Shown: one piece after another, positions 28,168-37,441 of the stretch
Position numbering within the stretch: the stretch's first letter is position 1
How the letters are laid out: every line of letters starts with the position of its first letter
Assembly (NCBI RefSeq): GCF_003207825.1
Contig: NZ_NKTY01000026.1
Location: forward strand, 1-42,998
Direction: 5' to 3'
Origin: Komagataeibacter saccharivorans
GTDB taxonomy: Bacteria > Pseudomonadota > Alphaproteobacteria > Acetobacterales > Acetobacteraceae
DNA length: 42,998 nt
Translations under genes and position numbers: made by a program
The notes under the pieces: model-generated
Database searches by the model: none
What the model saw: the letters and a program-made list of their open reading frames with translations, nothing else
Told to the model about the DNA's origin: nothing

Positions 28168-29403
28168 ATGACGACCCGCACCCTTCGCCGCTGGTTTGTG
28201 GTCCATAAATGGACGAGCCTGGTCTGCACGCTGTTCCTGCTGACCGTGTGCGTGACCGGTCTGCCGCTCCTGTTCTCCGAGCAGATCTGGGACATTTTCG
28301 TCGGCGACGATGACCCGCCGTATGAAGTTCTCCCGCCCGGAACGCCCAACGCCAGCCTCGATGTCATCGTGGAAAAAGCGCGGGCGCTGTATCCGGGGCA
28401 GATCATCACCAATGTGAATCCGGACGACGATGAACCGGCGGTACTGGTCTCCATGGCTCCAAGCTGGCAGGCCCTGAAGGACGACGAGACCTATCCCGAC
28501 CGCCATTCCGGCCACTGGATCAAGTTCGACGCCCGCACGGCGAAGGTACTGGAGCAATCCCGTCCGGCGGATGCCCCCAGGGAGCCGCGCACCTGGACCG
28601 GTATCATCATGAGCACCTGTAACCGGCTGCATACCAGCCTCTTTGCGGGACTGCCCGGCCGCCTATTTCTTGGCCTTATGGGCGGTGTCTTCGTGGCCTC
28701 CCTGATCTCCGGCACGGTTCTGTACGGCCGCTTCATGAAGCGCCTGCCGTTCGGTTCCGTCCGGCGGGATCGCGCGTCGCGCCTGACATGGCTGGACCTG
28801 CATAACCTGCTGGGGGCCGCCACACTGGTCTGGGCGACGGTGGTGGGCTTTACCGGGCTGGTCAATGAACTCCAGACGCCGCTCTTCGGCCTGTGGCGTG
28901 TGACGGACGTGCGCCAGATCCTGAAACCTTACGCCAACCTGCCGGTGCCGTTGCAGGACCATCTGTCGTCCGTGCAGACCGCGTTCGACACGGCGGCCAG
29001 GGCAGCCCCCGGTAATGAGGTGACGGGACTGTCCTTCCCTGGTGCCTCCTTCGGCAGCCCGGTGCATTACGTGCTCTGGACCCGAGGCGCGACACCGTTG
29101 CGGGCACGGCTGTTCACGCCGGTTCTGGTCGATGCCCGCACGGGAGAACTGACCGGGGCGTATCCGATGCCCTGGTATCTGCGTTTCCTCGAAATCTCCC
29201 GCCCGCTGCATTTCGGTGATTATGGCGGCATGCCGCTGCGTATCCTGTGGGCGCTGCTGGATGTGGTGGTGATCGGCGTGCTGGTCAGCGGTCTGGTGCT
29301 GTGGGCGGGCAAGCGGAAGATCGCCACCGATGCCCGGCTGCGGGCGCTGGGTTACGATCTGGACGATACGGACGGCGTGCCTGCTTTGGCGGAGCGCGCA
29401 TGA
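28168..29403 (+). CDS. PepSY-associated membrane protein (iron-regulated type)
   Basis: A 411-residue PepSY/TM protein of the inner membrane. The first helix (about residues 14-36) is in RWFVVHKWTSLVCTLFLLTVCVTGLPL. Two periplasmic PepSY-like parts follow, with helices near 167-190, 215-235 and 355-380. Family members, also called PiuB-like, are linked to siderophore systems and are thought to act as reductases or helpers of iron release; some carry haem through conserved histidines. Here it leads the exbB-exbD-tonB operon, which supports such a role. The ATG at 28168 has no clear ribosome site. The stop overlaps the next start (ATGA). Confidence 0.88.
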   Translation: MTTRTLRRWFVVHKWTSLVCTLFLLTVCVTGLPLLFSEQIWDIFVGDDDPPYEVLPPGTPNASLDVIVEKARALYPGQIITNVNPDDDEPAVLVSMAPSWQALKDDETYPDRHSGHWIKFDARTAKVLEQSRPADAPREPRTWTGIIMSTCNRLHTSLFAGLPGRLFLGLMGGVFVASLISGTVLYGRFMKRLPFGSVRRDRASRLTWLDLHNLLGAATLVWATVVGFTGLVNELQTPLFGLWRVTDVRQILKPYANLPVPLQDHLSSVQTAFDTAARAAPGNEVTGLSFPGASFGSPVHYVLWTRGATPLRARLFTPVLVDARTGELTGAYPMPWYLRFLEISRPLHFGDYGGMPLRILWALLDVVVIGVLVSGLVLWAGKRKIATDARLRALGYDLDDTDGVPALAERA

Positions 29404-29657
29404 TGAACGCCGTCTCTCCCGAAAAACCCATGCCATTTCCTCCTGTTTCGGCATCACGTTCTTCCGTCGCCGTCTGGCCATGGCCGATCGCACTGGGGCT
29501 GCTCACCACCTTTGGCCTGCTGTCCGCCCTGCTGGGCCAGCACGGTATCTGGCTGGCCCTGTCCTGGGCGGCCCTTTCCATTCCCCTCATCGTCACGGTC
29601 GCCTGCCTGATCCGGGCCTGGCGCCGTACGCCGTCTTTCAAAGGAGGTCAGTCATGA
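29400..29657 (+). CDS. Small two-helix membrane protein
   Basis: An 85-residue protein with two hydrophobic segments (about residues 23-44, WPWPIALGLLTTFGLLSALLG, and 48-70) and a short basic tail. I do not recognise a named family. It is joined to the PepSY gene by a four-base ATGA overlap and to exbB by another, so it is part of the operon. Small proteins like this accompany PepSY and ExbB genes in acetic acid bacteria; a helper role in the membrane is a guess. Confidence 0.75.
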   Translation: MMNAVSPEKPMPFPPVSASRSSVAVWPWPIALGLLTTFGLLSALLGQHGIWLALSWAALSIPLIVTVACLIRAWRRTPSFKGGQS

Positions 29658-30394
29658 CCCCGATCTCGTTCTCCCCGTGGGATATGTTCCTTAATGCCGG
29701 TCCCGTCGTTCGCTGCGTCATGATCCTGCTGGCCGCGGCTTCGCTGCTGACCTGGACGATCTTCATCGCCAAGTCGGTCGAACTGCTGCGCGTGCGCCTC
29801 AAGCTCCAGAAGGCCGAAAAGTCGCTGGAAGACGCCAATACGCTGGATCTTGGCGAGGAATGGACGCGCGGGAACTCGTCGATCGCCCACACGCTGGTCA
29901 TGGCGGTCGAGACGGAACGCAAACGCTCTGCCGACATTCCCGATGACGGCGAGGGCCTGAAGGAGCGCATCGTCCTGCATCTCGAACGCCTTGAGGCCGC
30001 CGAGGGCCGCAGGTTGCTGCGCGGCACCGGCGTGCTGGCGACCATTGGCGCGACCTCGCCCTTCATCGGTCTGTTCGGCACGGTCTGGGGCATCATGACC
30101 TCGTTCACCGGCATTGCGGCGAGCAAGGCCACCAGCCTTGCCGTTGTCGCCCCCGGCATCGCCGAGGCCCTGCTGGCAACGGCGTTGGGTCTGGTGGCCG
30201 CCATCCCGGCCGTGGTGATCTACAATCATCTCGCCCGCCAGACCGCCTCGTGCCGCGCGCAGGTGGCGGACCTCACCGCACTGGTCATGCGGCTTGTCTC
30301 GCGTGATCTCGGGCACATGCAGGCCCTGACCGCCAGCGGACAGGTGGTGCGGCTTGGCGCATCGCGCGACAGCCGCTCGGTTGCCGGGGAGTAA
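29654..30394 (+). CDS. exbB: ExbB/TolQ-like proton-channel protein
   Basis: A 246-residue MotA/TolQ/ExbB protein. With ExbD it turns the proton gradient into movement of TonB. It has three membrane helices: near residues 17-37 (VVRCVMILLAAASLLTWTIFI), 135-158 and 175-200. Conserved ExbB stretches are LLRGTGVLATIGATSPFIGLFGTVWGIM and LAVVAPGIAEALLATALGLVAAIPAVVIYN. The ATG at 29654 follows a near-perfect AAGGAGG at 29641 and overlaps the preceding stop. exbD follows after five bases. Confidence 0.95.
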   Translation: MTPISFSPWDMFLNAGPVVRCVMILLAAASLLTWTIFIAKSVELLRVRLKLQKAEKSLEDANTLDLGEEWTRGNSSIAHTLVMAVETERKRSADIPDDGEGLKERIVLHLERLEAAEGRRLLRGTGVLATIGATSPFIGLFGTVWGIMTSFTGIAASKATSLAVVAPGIAEALLATALGLVAAIPAVVIYNHLARQTASCRAQVADLTALVMRLVSRDLGHMQALTASGQVVRLGASRDSRSVAGE

Positions 30395-30399
30395 GCGGC

Positions 30400-30870
30400 A
30401 TGATCCGCATCCGTCATAACGATGAGAACCCGCATGAGGCGAGCGAGATCAACGTCACGCCGTTCATCGACGTGATGCTGGTGCTGCTGGTGATCTTCAT
30501 GGTCACCGCCCCGCTGACCACGGTGAACGTGCCGGTCGACCTGCCGTCCTCGACCGAGAAGCCGACGCCGCGCCCCGATGATCCCGTGTTCCTCACCGTC
30601 AAGGCCGATCATGGTCTGGCGCTGGGGGAAGACGACATCAGCACCGATGCGCTTCCCGGAGCGCTGGAAACCGCGACGAAAGGCAACAAGGACGAGCGGA
30701 TATTCCTGCGTGCCGACAAGACCGTCGATTACGGCACGCTGATGGGCGTGATGGATAAGCTGCGGTCTGCTGGTTATCTCAAGGTCGCGCTCGTCAACCT
30801 GCAGGGACAGGAAGAAGGCAGCGAGGCAGGCTCAACGCCTGTGCCGTCGGTGTCCGGAGCGACACCGTGA
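30400..30870 (+). CDS. exbD: ExbD/TolR-like protein
   Basis: A 156-residue ExbD protein with one membrane helix. SEINVTPFIDVMLVLLVIFMVTAPL (about residues 16-40) includes the key aspartate (D25) that carries protons, and the rest is the periplasmic domain. It lies between exbB and tonB, and its stop overlaps the tonB start (GTGA). It is intact. Confidence 0.95.
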   Translation: MIRIRHNDENPHEASEINVTPFIDVMLVLLVIFMVTAPLTTVNVPVDLPSSTEKPTPRPDDPVFLTVKADHGLALGEDDISTDALPGALETATKGNKDERIFLRADKTVDYGTLMGVMDKLRSAGYLKVALVNLQGQEEGSEAGSTPVPSVSGATP

Positions 30871-31748
30871 GCGGCACGGCTGACATGGCGGGGACGACAC
30901 AGCCTGCTGGCGTGACGCCGGATACGGCTCCGCCGTCCTTCGCCGACTGGCAGAGGGGGCAGGCCCGTCTGACCCGGCGGCACGACGCCATCCGCTGGGG
31001 CCTGTCCTTCCTTGCCGTGCTGGCGGTCAGTAGCGGGGCGGTGTGGTGGGTCATGCGCCTGCCGCCGCCAGTGATGGCCGTGCCCGAACCGCCGCCTGCC
31101 GCGATCGCCATCGACATGGCCCCGGAACCAGTCTCGACGCCCACACCGCCGACGGATGCGCCAATCGGACCCAAACAGACCCAGTCCATCCCCGATCCGG
31201 CCCCGGTCGAGCCGCCGAAAATCACCGCGCCGCCATCGCCCGCGCCCAATCCGCCGGTCCCGGTGCCCAAACCGGAAAAACCGCGCAAGATCGTCAAAAA
31301 GAGCAAGCCGGTCCCGCAACTGAAAAAGCCCATCCCGGACAAGACGCCGCCCGCTGAAGCCACGACCGCACCGCCATCCTCGGAAGCGCCTCCGGCCCCC
31401 ACGCAGGCGGCCCCGGCTCCAGGCGCCTCATCGTCGAAGGCGTCGCACGACCCGGTCACCTGGCAGGGCGCGCTGCTGGCCCAGCTTGAGAAGTTCAAGC
31501 GCTATCCGTCCGACGCCATGGCCGACCATCAGGAAGGTGTGCCCACCGTAACCTTCTCCATGGACCGTAAAGGGCACGTGCTTTCGGTGACACTCGCCAG
31601 CTCTTCCGGCCATCCACTGCTGGATCAGGAGGCGGTGGCGCTGCCCAAACGCGCGCAGCCGCTGCCGGTCCCGCCGGACAGCGTCGCGGGGGATCCCATT
31701 ACCCTGACGGTCCCCGTCGAGTTCTACATCCATGCCGGTGGAAACTGA
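30867..31748 (+). CDS. tonB: TonB energy-transducing protein
   Basis: A 293-residue TonB with a long cytoplasmic start, one membrane anchor (about residues 46-66), a long Pro/Ala/Lys-rich periplasmic spacer (about 68-195) containing PKPEKPRKIVKKSKPVPQ-like stretches, and a C-terminal TonB domain (about 205-290: LEKFKRYPSDAMADHQEGVPTVTFSMDRKGHVLSV). It would pull on the TonB box of the outer-membrane receptor. The start is GTG at 30867, overlapping the exbD stop. The rather long N-terminus and spacer are common in alphaproteobacteria. Confidence 0.94.
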   Translation: MSGTADMAGTTQPAGVTPDTAPPSFADWQRGQARLTRRHDAIRWGLSFLAVLAVSSGAVWWVMRLPPPVMAVPEPPPAAIAIDMAPEPVSTPTPPTDAPIGPKQTQSIPDPAPVEPPKITAPPSPAPNPPVPVPKPEKPRKIVKKSKPVPQLKKPIPDKTPPAEATTAPPSSEAPPAPTQAAPAPGASSSKASHDPVTWQGALLAQLEKFKRYPSDAMADHQEGVPTVTFSMDRKGHVLSVTLASSSGHPLLDQEAVALPKRAQPLPVPPDSVAGDPITLTVPVEFYIHAGGN

Positions 31749-31793
31749 GGTTTTCGCCGTTTCCTCATCTCTGATCGTGACAGGATCAAAACC

Positions 31794-32315
31794 ATGCTCG
31801 CCTTCTCCGAACATCGCCGTTCTCCGCCCGCCCTGAACCAGATCCGCCCCGGCATGGGCGCCAGCCACAGCGCCGTGCGCAGGCTGGAAGAACGGAGCGA
31901 GGAAGTCGGCATCAAGATGACCGATCTGCGGCGCATCCTGTTTCACGGTCTTCTGGAAGCCGGACCCCGCGCGACGGCAGTGGAAATCTGGAAAACGCTG
32001 TGCCGGATCATGGAGCATGGGCACGCCCCGTCGCAGGGTTCGATCCAGCGTAACCTGAACCTGCTCGTCGCCCGCGACATCCTGCGCCGCGATGTCTCGC
32101 CCGACCGGCTGTGGCATTACAGCATCGCACCCGAACGCAGGGGCAGGCTGGCCGTCACCTTTGTCGAGGCGGGCACGGGGCGGAAGATTCCCTGCCGGAT
32201 GCCGGAAGTCGCCGCCCTGCTGCGCCGGGCCGCAGCCGAGCACGGACTGGCCGCGCAGGCCGCCGCCATCACCGTAACACCGGTCCCGGCCACAGGCGAC
32301 GCGGACATCCGCTGA
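31794..32315 (+). CDS. Fur-like protein lacking usual metal ligands
   Basis: A 173-residue protein resembling the Fur superfamily. The winged-helix part (about residues 30-110) follows the Fur plan: GIKMTDLRRILFHGLLEAG, then TAVEIWKTLCRIME, SQGSIQRNLNLLVARDILRRD and WHYSIAP. The dimerisation part keeps the pattern V-EAGTGRKIPCRMPEVAALLRRAAAEHGL but lacks the HHDH cluster and the CxxC pairs of Fur and Zur. It lies 45 bases after tonB and has AGGA before its ATG. It probably regulates the iron module, sensing something other than free iron through the usual sites, or acting as a constitutive DNA binder. The family call rests on pattern only. Confidence 0.65.
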   Translation: MLAFSEHRRSPPALNQIRPGMGASHSAVRRLEERSEEVGIKMTDLRRILFHGLLEAGPRATAVEIWKTLCRIMEHGHAPSQGSIQRNLNLLVARDILRRDVSPDRLWHYSIAPERRGRLAVTFVEAGTGRKIPCRMPEVAALLRRAAAEHGLAAQAAAITVTPVPATGDADIR

Positions 32316-32408
32316 GCGCTGACGCATTTTTTTCATCCGGCTGCTGAAAAAACGTGGCGGCCGATCGTCTTATAGAGTGAGCCCTCCCGCAGGGACGGGA
32401 CATCTTCC

Positions 32409-35400
32409 TTGAAATTCATCGCCTGGTTCGTCCGTCGCCCGGTGGCGACCCTCCTGCTGCTGTTCTCCGCCGTGCTGTCCGGGCTGATGGCGCTGCCCCG
32501 TCTCCCGGTCTCGGACCTGCCCGATGTGGACCTGCCGGTGATTTCGGTCTCGGACTCCAACGCAGGCGGCTCGCCCGAAATCATGGCCCGCACCGTGGCC
32601 GCCCCGCTGGAGCGGCATCTGGGCAATATCGCCGGTGTGACGCAGATGCAGTCCACCTCCACGCGGGGACAGACCTCCATCTCGCTGGGGTTTGAACTGG
32701 GGCGTGACCTCAATGGCTCGGCGCGGGACGTGGAAGCGGCGATCCGGGCCGCGCGACGTGACCTGCCGACTACGCCGGGATCGGACCCGCAATATCGCCG
32801 CGCCAATCCTAATGCGACACCGGTGCTGATCCTTGCCGTGACACCGGGCATGCAGTCCATGGCGAAACTGTATGATCTGGTGAACACCACCCTGCGGCCG
32901 ATGCTGCTGCAGGTGCCGGGTGTGGGCGATGTGACGCTCATGGGCAGTTCCGCGCCCGCCGTGCGGGTGGAGATGAACCCGCTGCTGTTCTTCAAATACG
33001 GCATGGGGTTCGAGAACCTGCGCGCGGCGCTGGCTTCGGCCAATGCCCATACGCCAAAGGGCGTGATCGACATGGGGGACCGGCGTTTCCAGCTGGCGGT
33101 CAACGATCAGGCTGAACACGCCGAGGCCTACCGGGATCTGGTGATCGCCTACAAGAATGGTCGACCCATCCGGCTGCGGGATGTCGCCACTGTCACCGAC
33201 AGCATGCAGGACGTGAATGCCGCCGCCTTCTTTGACGGAAAACCCGCGCTGACGCTGATGGTGCGTGCCCAGCCGGGGGCCAATCTGGTGGGCATTGTCG
33301 ATGCGGTGAAGGCCCGCCTGCCGCAACTGCGCACGCTGATGCCGACCGGTGCGGATATTGCCGTGGCGCGGGATGGCTCGGCGGTGATCCGGTCCTCACT
33401 GCATCATACGCTGGTGACACTCCTTGCCGCCTGCTTTCTGGCGCTGGCTGTGGTCTGGGTGTTCCTGCGCTCGTGGACCGCCTCGGTGGCCGCCGCGATC
33501 GTCGTGCCGTGCTGCCTGATCGCCAGCCTCGGGCCGATGCGTCTGGCTGGCTTCGGTCTGGACAATCTCTCGCTTATGGCGCTGACGGTGGTGACGGGGC
33601 TGGTGGTCGATGACGCCATCGTGGTGATCGAGAACATCATCCGCATGCGTGAACGGGGCCTGTCCGTTGACGAGGCCGCCATTGCCGGGGCGAGCGAGGT
33701 GGCCTTTACGCTGCTGTCCATCACCGTCTCGGTGCTGGCGGTGTTCCTGCCGATCGGGCTGGCCTCGGGCCTGACGGGACGGCTGTTCCGGGAGTTTGCC
33801 GGGACGGTGGGGATCGCCGTGACGGTGTCGCTGGTCCTGTCCTGCGTGGTCACACCGTGTCTGACGGCGCTGTGCATGCGCTTTGCCGAAAACAGAACCG
33901 CCGTGGATCCAGAAGTGGATGTCGCAGATTTTCTGGATCATGAAAAACACAGAGGCAGTCTGTATCGACGCACCCTGGAAGTCTGCCTGAGCCATCCCGG
34001 CAAAGCCGTGTTGCTGCTGCCGCTGACCCTGCTGGCGACCGGTTTTCTGTTTCTGCGTATGCCAAAGGTCGTGTTCCCGCGTCAGGATATCGGCATTGTC
34101 TCGGGCGGGTCGCGCGGCAGCGGCAGTTCTCTTGCCCAGACCAAAGAGCGGCTGGAGCGGTTCAGCAGGATGCTGCTGGAGGATCCTGCCGTTACGCATG
34201 TGATCGCCTATCTGGATACGGGCGAAGGCTCCAGCCACGGCATGGTGTTCGCAACCCTGCGCGACCTGTCCACCGGGCGGGCCTCGGGAACGGAAGTAGC
34301 GGCCCGGGTCGTGGCCCGGATGGGCAGGGACATTCACGCCGAATATCATGCCCAGGCGCCCGGCAACATCATGATGCGGGTGGGCTCGAACAGCAGCGGA
34401 GTCAGCTACATCCTGCGCAGCGAGGATGACCGGCTGCTCGGACCGGCGACACGCAGGCTGGCGAAAGCCCTGCGTCACCACCCGGAGTTCGCGGATGTGG
34501 ACCCGGACGTCGATCCACCGGGACAGGGCATCACGCTGGCGATCGACCGCGATACCGCTGCCCGTGTCGGTGTCACGCCGCAGGTGATCGGCAATACCCT
34601 GTCGGACGCGCTGGGCCAGACCACGGCCTCGGTCGTCTACACGACGCACGGCCAGTACAATGTGGTTCTGACCGTGGAAAACCGCTTCCAGCGCGATCCG
34701 GAGATCCTGAAGCAGTTCTGGGTCAGCCCGTCCGGTGGATCCGCCTCGGGCAGTTCGGCGTCCAACACCATCCGGGTGGTGACATCGGCGACAGCCAGCA
34801 CCACGGCCTCCACGAGTGCCACGGCATTCAGAAACCAGATCGCCAATTCTCTGGCGGGCGGGGCGAATGCTTCAACCGGTTCGGCTGTAGCGACCGGGGC
34901 GGAAACGCTGGTGCCACTATCGGTCGTGGCCCGGATCACCCCCAGCCTCGACCCGGTGGCCGTGACCCATATCGGTTACGCCAGTTCCGCCTCGCTGGCG
35001 CTGGAACTTGCGCCCGGCGTCAGCCTGTCACAGGCGCAGGCGATCATCGATCAGGAGTGGCGCAGCCTGCATCTGCCGGAGACCATCAACGGTGAACTGC
35101 AGAGCGATGAAGGGGACGTCGGCAAAAGCACCCATGACAGCGAGATCCTGATTATCGGCGCTGTGCTCGCCGTTTATCTGACATTGGGGATGCTCTATGA
35201 AAGCGTGTGGCATCCGCTCACCATTCTTTCCACCATTCCCTCGGCCGGGATCGGGGCAGTGGTCGCGCTCGACCTGTTCGGCCTGCCGTTCTCGGGCATG
35301 GCGGTGATCGCCATGCTGCTGCTCACCGGCATCTCGCTGAAAAACGCCATCCTGCTGGTGGATTTCGCCATCCATGCCGAACGCGAGCGCGGCATGACAC

Positions 35401-35672
35401 CACGGGACGCCATCCGCGAGGCGTGTCTGCTGCGGCTGCGCCCGATTGTCATGACCACCTTTGCCGCGGCCCTCGGCGCGTTGCCGCTGGTACTGATGGG
35501 CGGCTACGGGATGGAACTGCGCCAGCCGCTGGGCATTGCGCTGATCGGCGGCTTACTCGTCAGCCAGGCCCAGACCATGTTCACCACGCCAGCGCTCTAT
35601 CTGGTGGTGGCACGGTGTGCCGATCACCTGCAGCGCCTGAAACTGCGATGGGTCCGGACAGGTCAAACCTGA
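32409..35672 (+). CDS. RND-family efflux transporter permease
   Basis: A 1087-residue inner-membrane RND pump driven by protons. It starts MKFIAWFVRRPVATLLLLFSAVLSG, and the paired aspartates of the proton relay are in GLVVDDAIVVIENI near residue 400. The second half repeats the fold (AMLLLTGISLKNAILLVDFAIHAE). It resembles MdtB/MdtC and other acriflavin-type pumps. A Ser/Thr/Ala/Gly-rich insert lies at about residues 776-834 in the second periplasmic part and is unlike ordinary RND sequences. The start is TTG with AGGGACGGGA about ten bases upstream. No membrane fusion or outer-membrane partner is encoded nearby. Following the TonB genes and Fur-like gene, siderophore or metal export is possible but unproven. 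Confidence 0.9.
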   Translation: MKFIAWFVRRPVATLLLLFSAVLSGLMALPRLPVSDLPDVDLPVISVSDSNAGGSPEIMARTVAAPLERHLGNIAGVTQMQSTSTRGQTSISLGFELGRDLNGSARDVEAAIRAARRDLPTTPGSDPQYRRANPNATPVLILAVTPGMQSMAKLYDLVNTTLRPMLLQVPGVGDVTLMGSSAPAVRVEMNPLLFFKYGMGFENLRAALASANAHTPKGVIDMGDRRFQLAVNDQAEHAEAYRDLVIAYKNGRPIRLRDVATVTDSMQDVNAAAFFDGKPALTLMVRAQPGANLVGIVDAVKARLPQLRTLMPTGADIAVARDGSAVIRSSLHHTLVTLLAACFLALAVVWVFLRSWTASVAAAIVVPCCLIASLGPMRLAGFGLDNLSLMALTVVTGLVVDDAIVVIENIIRMRERGLSVDEAAIAGASEVAFTLLSITVSVLAVFLPIGLASGLTGRLFREFAGTVGIAVTVSLVLSCVVTPCLTALCMRFAENRTAVDPEVDVADFLDHEKHRGSLYRRTLEVCLSHPGKAVLLLPLTLLATGFLFLRMPKVVFPRQDIGIVSGGSRGSGSSLAQTKERLERFSRMLLEDPAVTHVIAYLDTGEGSSHGMVFATLRDLSTGRASGTEVAARVVARMGRDIHAEYHAQAPGNIMMRVGSNSSGVSYILRSEDDRLLGPATRRLAKALRHHPEFADVDPDVDPPGQGITLAIDRDTAARVGVTPQVIGNTLSDALGQTTASVVYTTHGQYNVVLTVENRFQRDPEILKQFWVSPSGGSASGSSASNTIRVVTSATASTTASTSATAFRNQIANSLAGGANASTGSAVATGAETLVPLSVVARITPSLDPVAVTHIGYASSASLALELAPGVSLSQAQAIIDQEWRSLHLPETINGELQSDEGDVGKSTHDSEILIIGAVLAVYLTLGMLYESVWHPLTILSTIPSAGIGAVVALDLFGLPFSGMAVIAMLLLTGISLKNAILLVDFAIHAERERGMTPRDAIREACLLRLRPIVMTTFAAALGALPLVLMGGYGMELRQPLGIALIGGLLVSQAQTMFTTPALYLVVARCADHLQRLKLRWVRTGQT

Positions 35673-35698
35673 GCGTCCGCTCCCGTAAACAGGTGGCG

Positions 35699-37441
35699 TC
35701 AGATTTCCAGCCCCTGATCCCGCCGTCTCCCGAACGACCAGTCGACACCGCCATCATCACGGGCGATCCCCGAGACTTCCCTGCCCCGCTGTTTTTCCAG
35801 CGAAGGCGTCCACGGCACCAGCTGAAAGCCAAGTCCGTTATCGATCATTGCCATCCGACCGGATGCCATTACGAAACGCTGGCGATAGATCCCTGATACA
35901 TACTCGCCAGCATCGGACGGCTGATGGGCAAGCCCCTGCTCCGCTCCCAGCCGCTGGGCCAGTTCATCGACCTCCCTTTCCCGGAGCGTGGCAATTATCC
36001 CGCGCGGATAGACGGTCTTCTCGCCATCGCGTCGCGCCAGTCCCTGCTCGACCAGATGGGCACTGCGCTGGCGCAGGGCGTCGCGGACCTCCGCCCCAAA
36101 ACCCGCCTCGCCCAGCACCACCGGATCACGGGCGACAAGCTGGCGGTCCAGCCATGTTGCGCCGCGTGCCTGCACCTGTTCACTGATCGACAGATCGGAA
36201 CGCACGGCAAGTGTGGCCCGTCGATGACCCTTGCCATCCGCACAGTTCCGTAATTCAACCAGACCACCAGGCGGGACATCCCCGGCAGCCTCCAGCGACG
36301 GCAGATGGACATGATGCGTGCGCCCGTCCACGCCATCGATTACGGCATAGGCGTTCCCTTGCAACTCATCATCCAGACCGCGCGCCACCAGACGCCCGAT
36401 CACGGGCTCAGTCAGTTCCTCCCCGGACAGAACCCATGACGCCGAGGCCCGTTCGATCCCCTGCTCACTCAGACCGCGATGGATGCGTTTGATGATGTCA
36501 TTGCGCTGGCCCATCTCGCGCAAGGTGACCTCCGCCGTCTCATCCAGCCGCCATTGTCCGGCACGGACCTCATGGGCGAGGCCCATGCGCTCCAGACACC
36601 GCAGCCGTCCGACTTTCATGACCGCGAACGCGTCAGGCTGCCGGTCGAGAGACGGCGCCAGATCGATGATGCCCCGCTGATCGGCATCCTGCTGCAACTG
36701 CCAGTCCAGTTGGGTCCAGCGTTCGGCCTCGATCTGGCGCTCCACGTTCCGGCGGATTTCATTTTCAGTGCGCGTCCCGAGTTCGAGCGTGACAAGGTTC
36801 TGGGCACGGGCACGTAAACCTTCGCGGATATAATCCTTCGAGATGACCAGATCCTCGCCCGCCTGATCCTTGCCGCGCACGATGACATGGACATGCGGGT
36901 TGTCGGTATTCCAGTGACTGACCGCCACCCAGTCCAGACGCGTGCCGAGATCCTGCTCGGCCTGCGTCATCAATTCCCGCGTGAAGGTTTTCAGGTCCGC
37001 CATGTCCACAGCATCCTCCGGTCCGATGATGAAGCGGAAATGGTGCCGGTCATCCTGGCACCGCTCGGCAAATTCGCGCGCAGGCACGTGATCACGCTCG
37101 GCCCCGAACAGCCGGGCCTTCTCGCCATCCTTCGTCACCCCTTCGCGCTGAAGATAGGACAAATGGGCACGCAGCGTGGCCCGTGCGCCGTGGCGAACCA
37201 CCCGCGCCTTGACGATGGCAAGCCGGGTGCGCCGCGACAGGAGGCGGTTGGCGCGGGCGGCCGCTCCCCTGCCCCGCCCGAAGGTGGATGGCCCCTTGCG
37301 TCCATGTGCTGATCCCGGACGCCCCATGCCCCCGGCCCGATTGGTCGCGGCCAGCACGCGCCCGATGAAAGACCGTCCCTGACGGGCACGGTTCGAGCGA
37401 ATGCGGCCGGGCCGGACCCGAAAATCATCATCACGGGCCAT
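35699..37441 (-). CDS. Relaxase with DUF3363 domain
   Basis: A relaxase/mobilisation nuclease of about 580 residues that nicks oriT and pilots DNA into the recipient. The N-terminal part is basic (RSNRARQGRSFIGRVLAATNR). The histidine motif is in HWNTDNPHVHVIVRGKD (about residues 175-190), the metal-binding signature of the family; candidate catalytic tyrosines include Y202 in SKDYIREGLR and others upstream. The C-terminal half is DUF3363. The ATG at 37441 gives MARDDDFRVRPGRI, the usual beginning; a GTG at 37453 would add four residues. It sits at the edge of the iron module, convergent with the RND gene 26 bases away. It appears intact. Confidence 0.9.
   Translation of the reverse strand: MARDDDFRVRPGRIRSNRARQGRSFIGRVLAATNRAGGMGRPGSAHGRKGPSTFGRGRGAAARANRLLSRRTRLAIVKARVVRHGARATLRAHLSYLQREGVTKDGEKARLFGAERDHVPAREFAERCQDDRHHFRFIIGPEDAVDMADLKTFTRELMTQAEQDLGTRLDWVAVSHWNTDNPHVHVIVRGKDQAGEDLVISKDYIREGLRARAQNLVTLELGTRTENEIRRNVERQIEAERWTQLDWQLQQDADQRGIIDLAPSLDRQPDAFAVMKVGRLRCLERMGLAHEVRAGQWRLDETAEVTLREMGQRNDIIKRIHRGLSEQGIERASASWVLSGEELTEPVIGRLVARGLDDELQGNAYAVIDGVDGRTHHVHLPSLEAAGDVPPGGLVELRNCADGKGHRRATLAVRSDLSISEQVQARGATWLDRQLVARDPVVLGEAGFGAEVRDALRQRSAHLVEQGLARRDGEKTVYPRGIIATLREREVDELAQRLGAEQGLAHQPSDAGEYVSGIYRQRFVMASGRMAMIDNGLGFQLVPWTPSLEKQRGREVSGIARDDGGVDWSFGRRRDQGLEI

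Noticed and set aside
27852-28208. Plus-strand open frame in the divergent iron-module region
   Set aside because: It overlaps the PepSY start in another frame, and its composition is not protein-like.
33396-34649. Long minus-strand open frame (417 codons) opposite the RND gene
   Set aside because: Its His/Arg/Gln-rich translation is typical of the reverse complement of GC-rich coding DNA; the plus strand encodes clear RND motifs.
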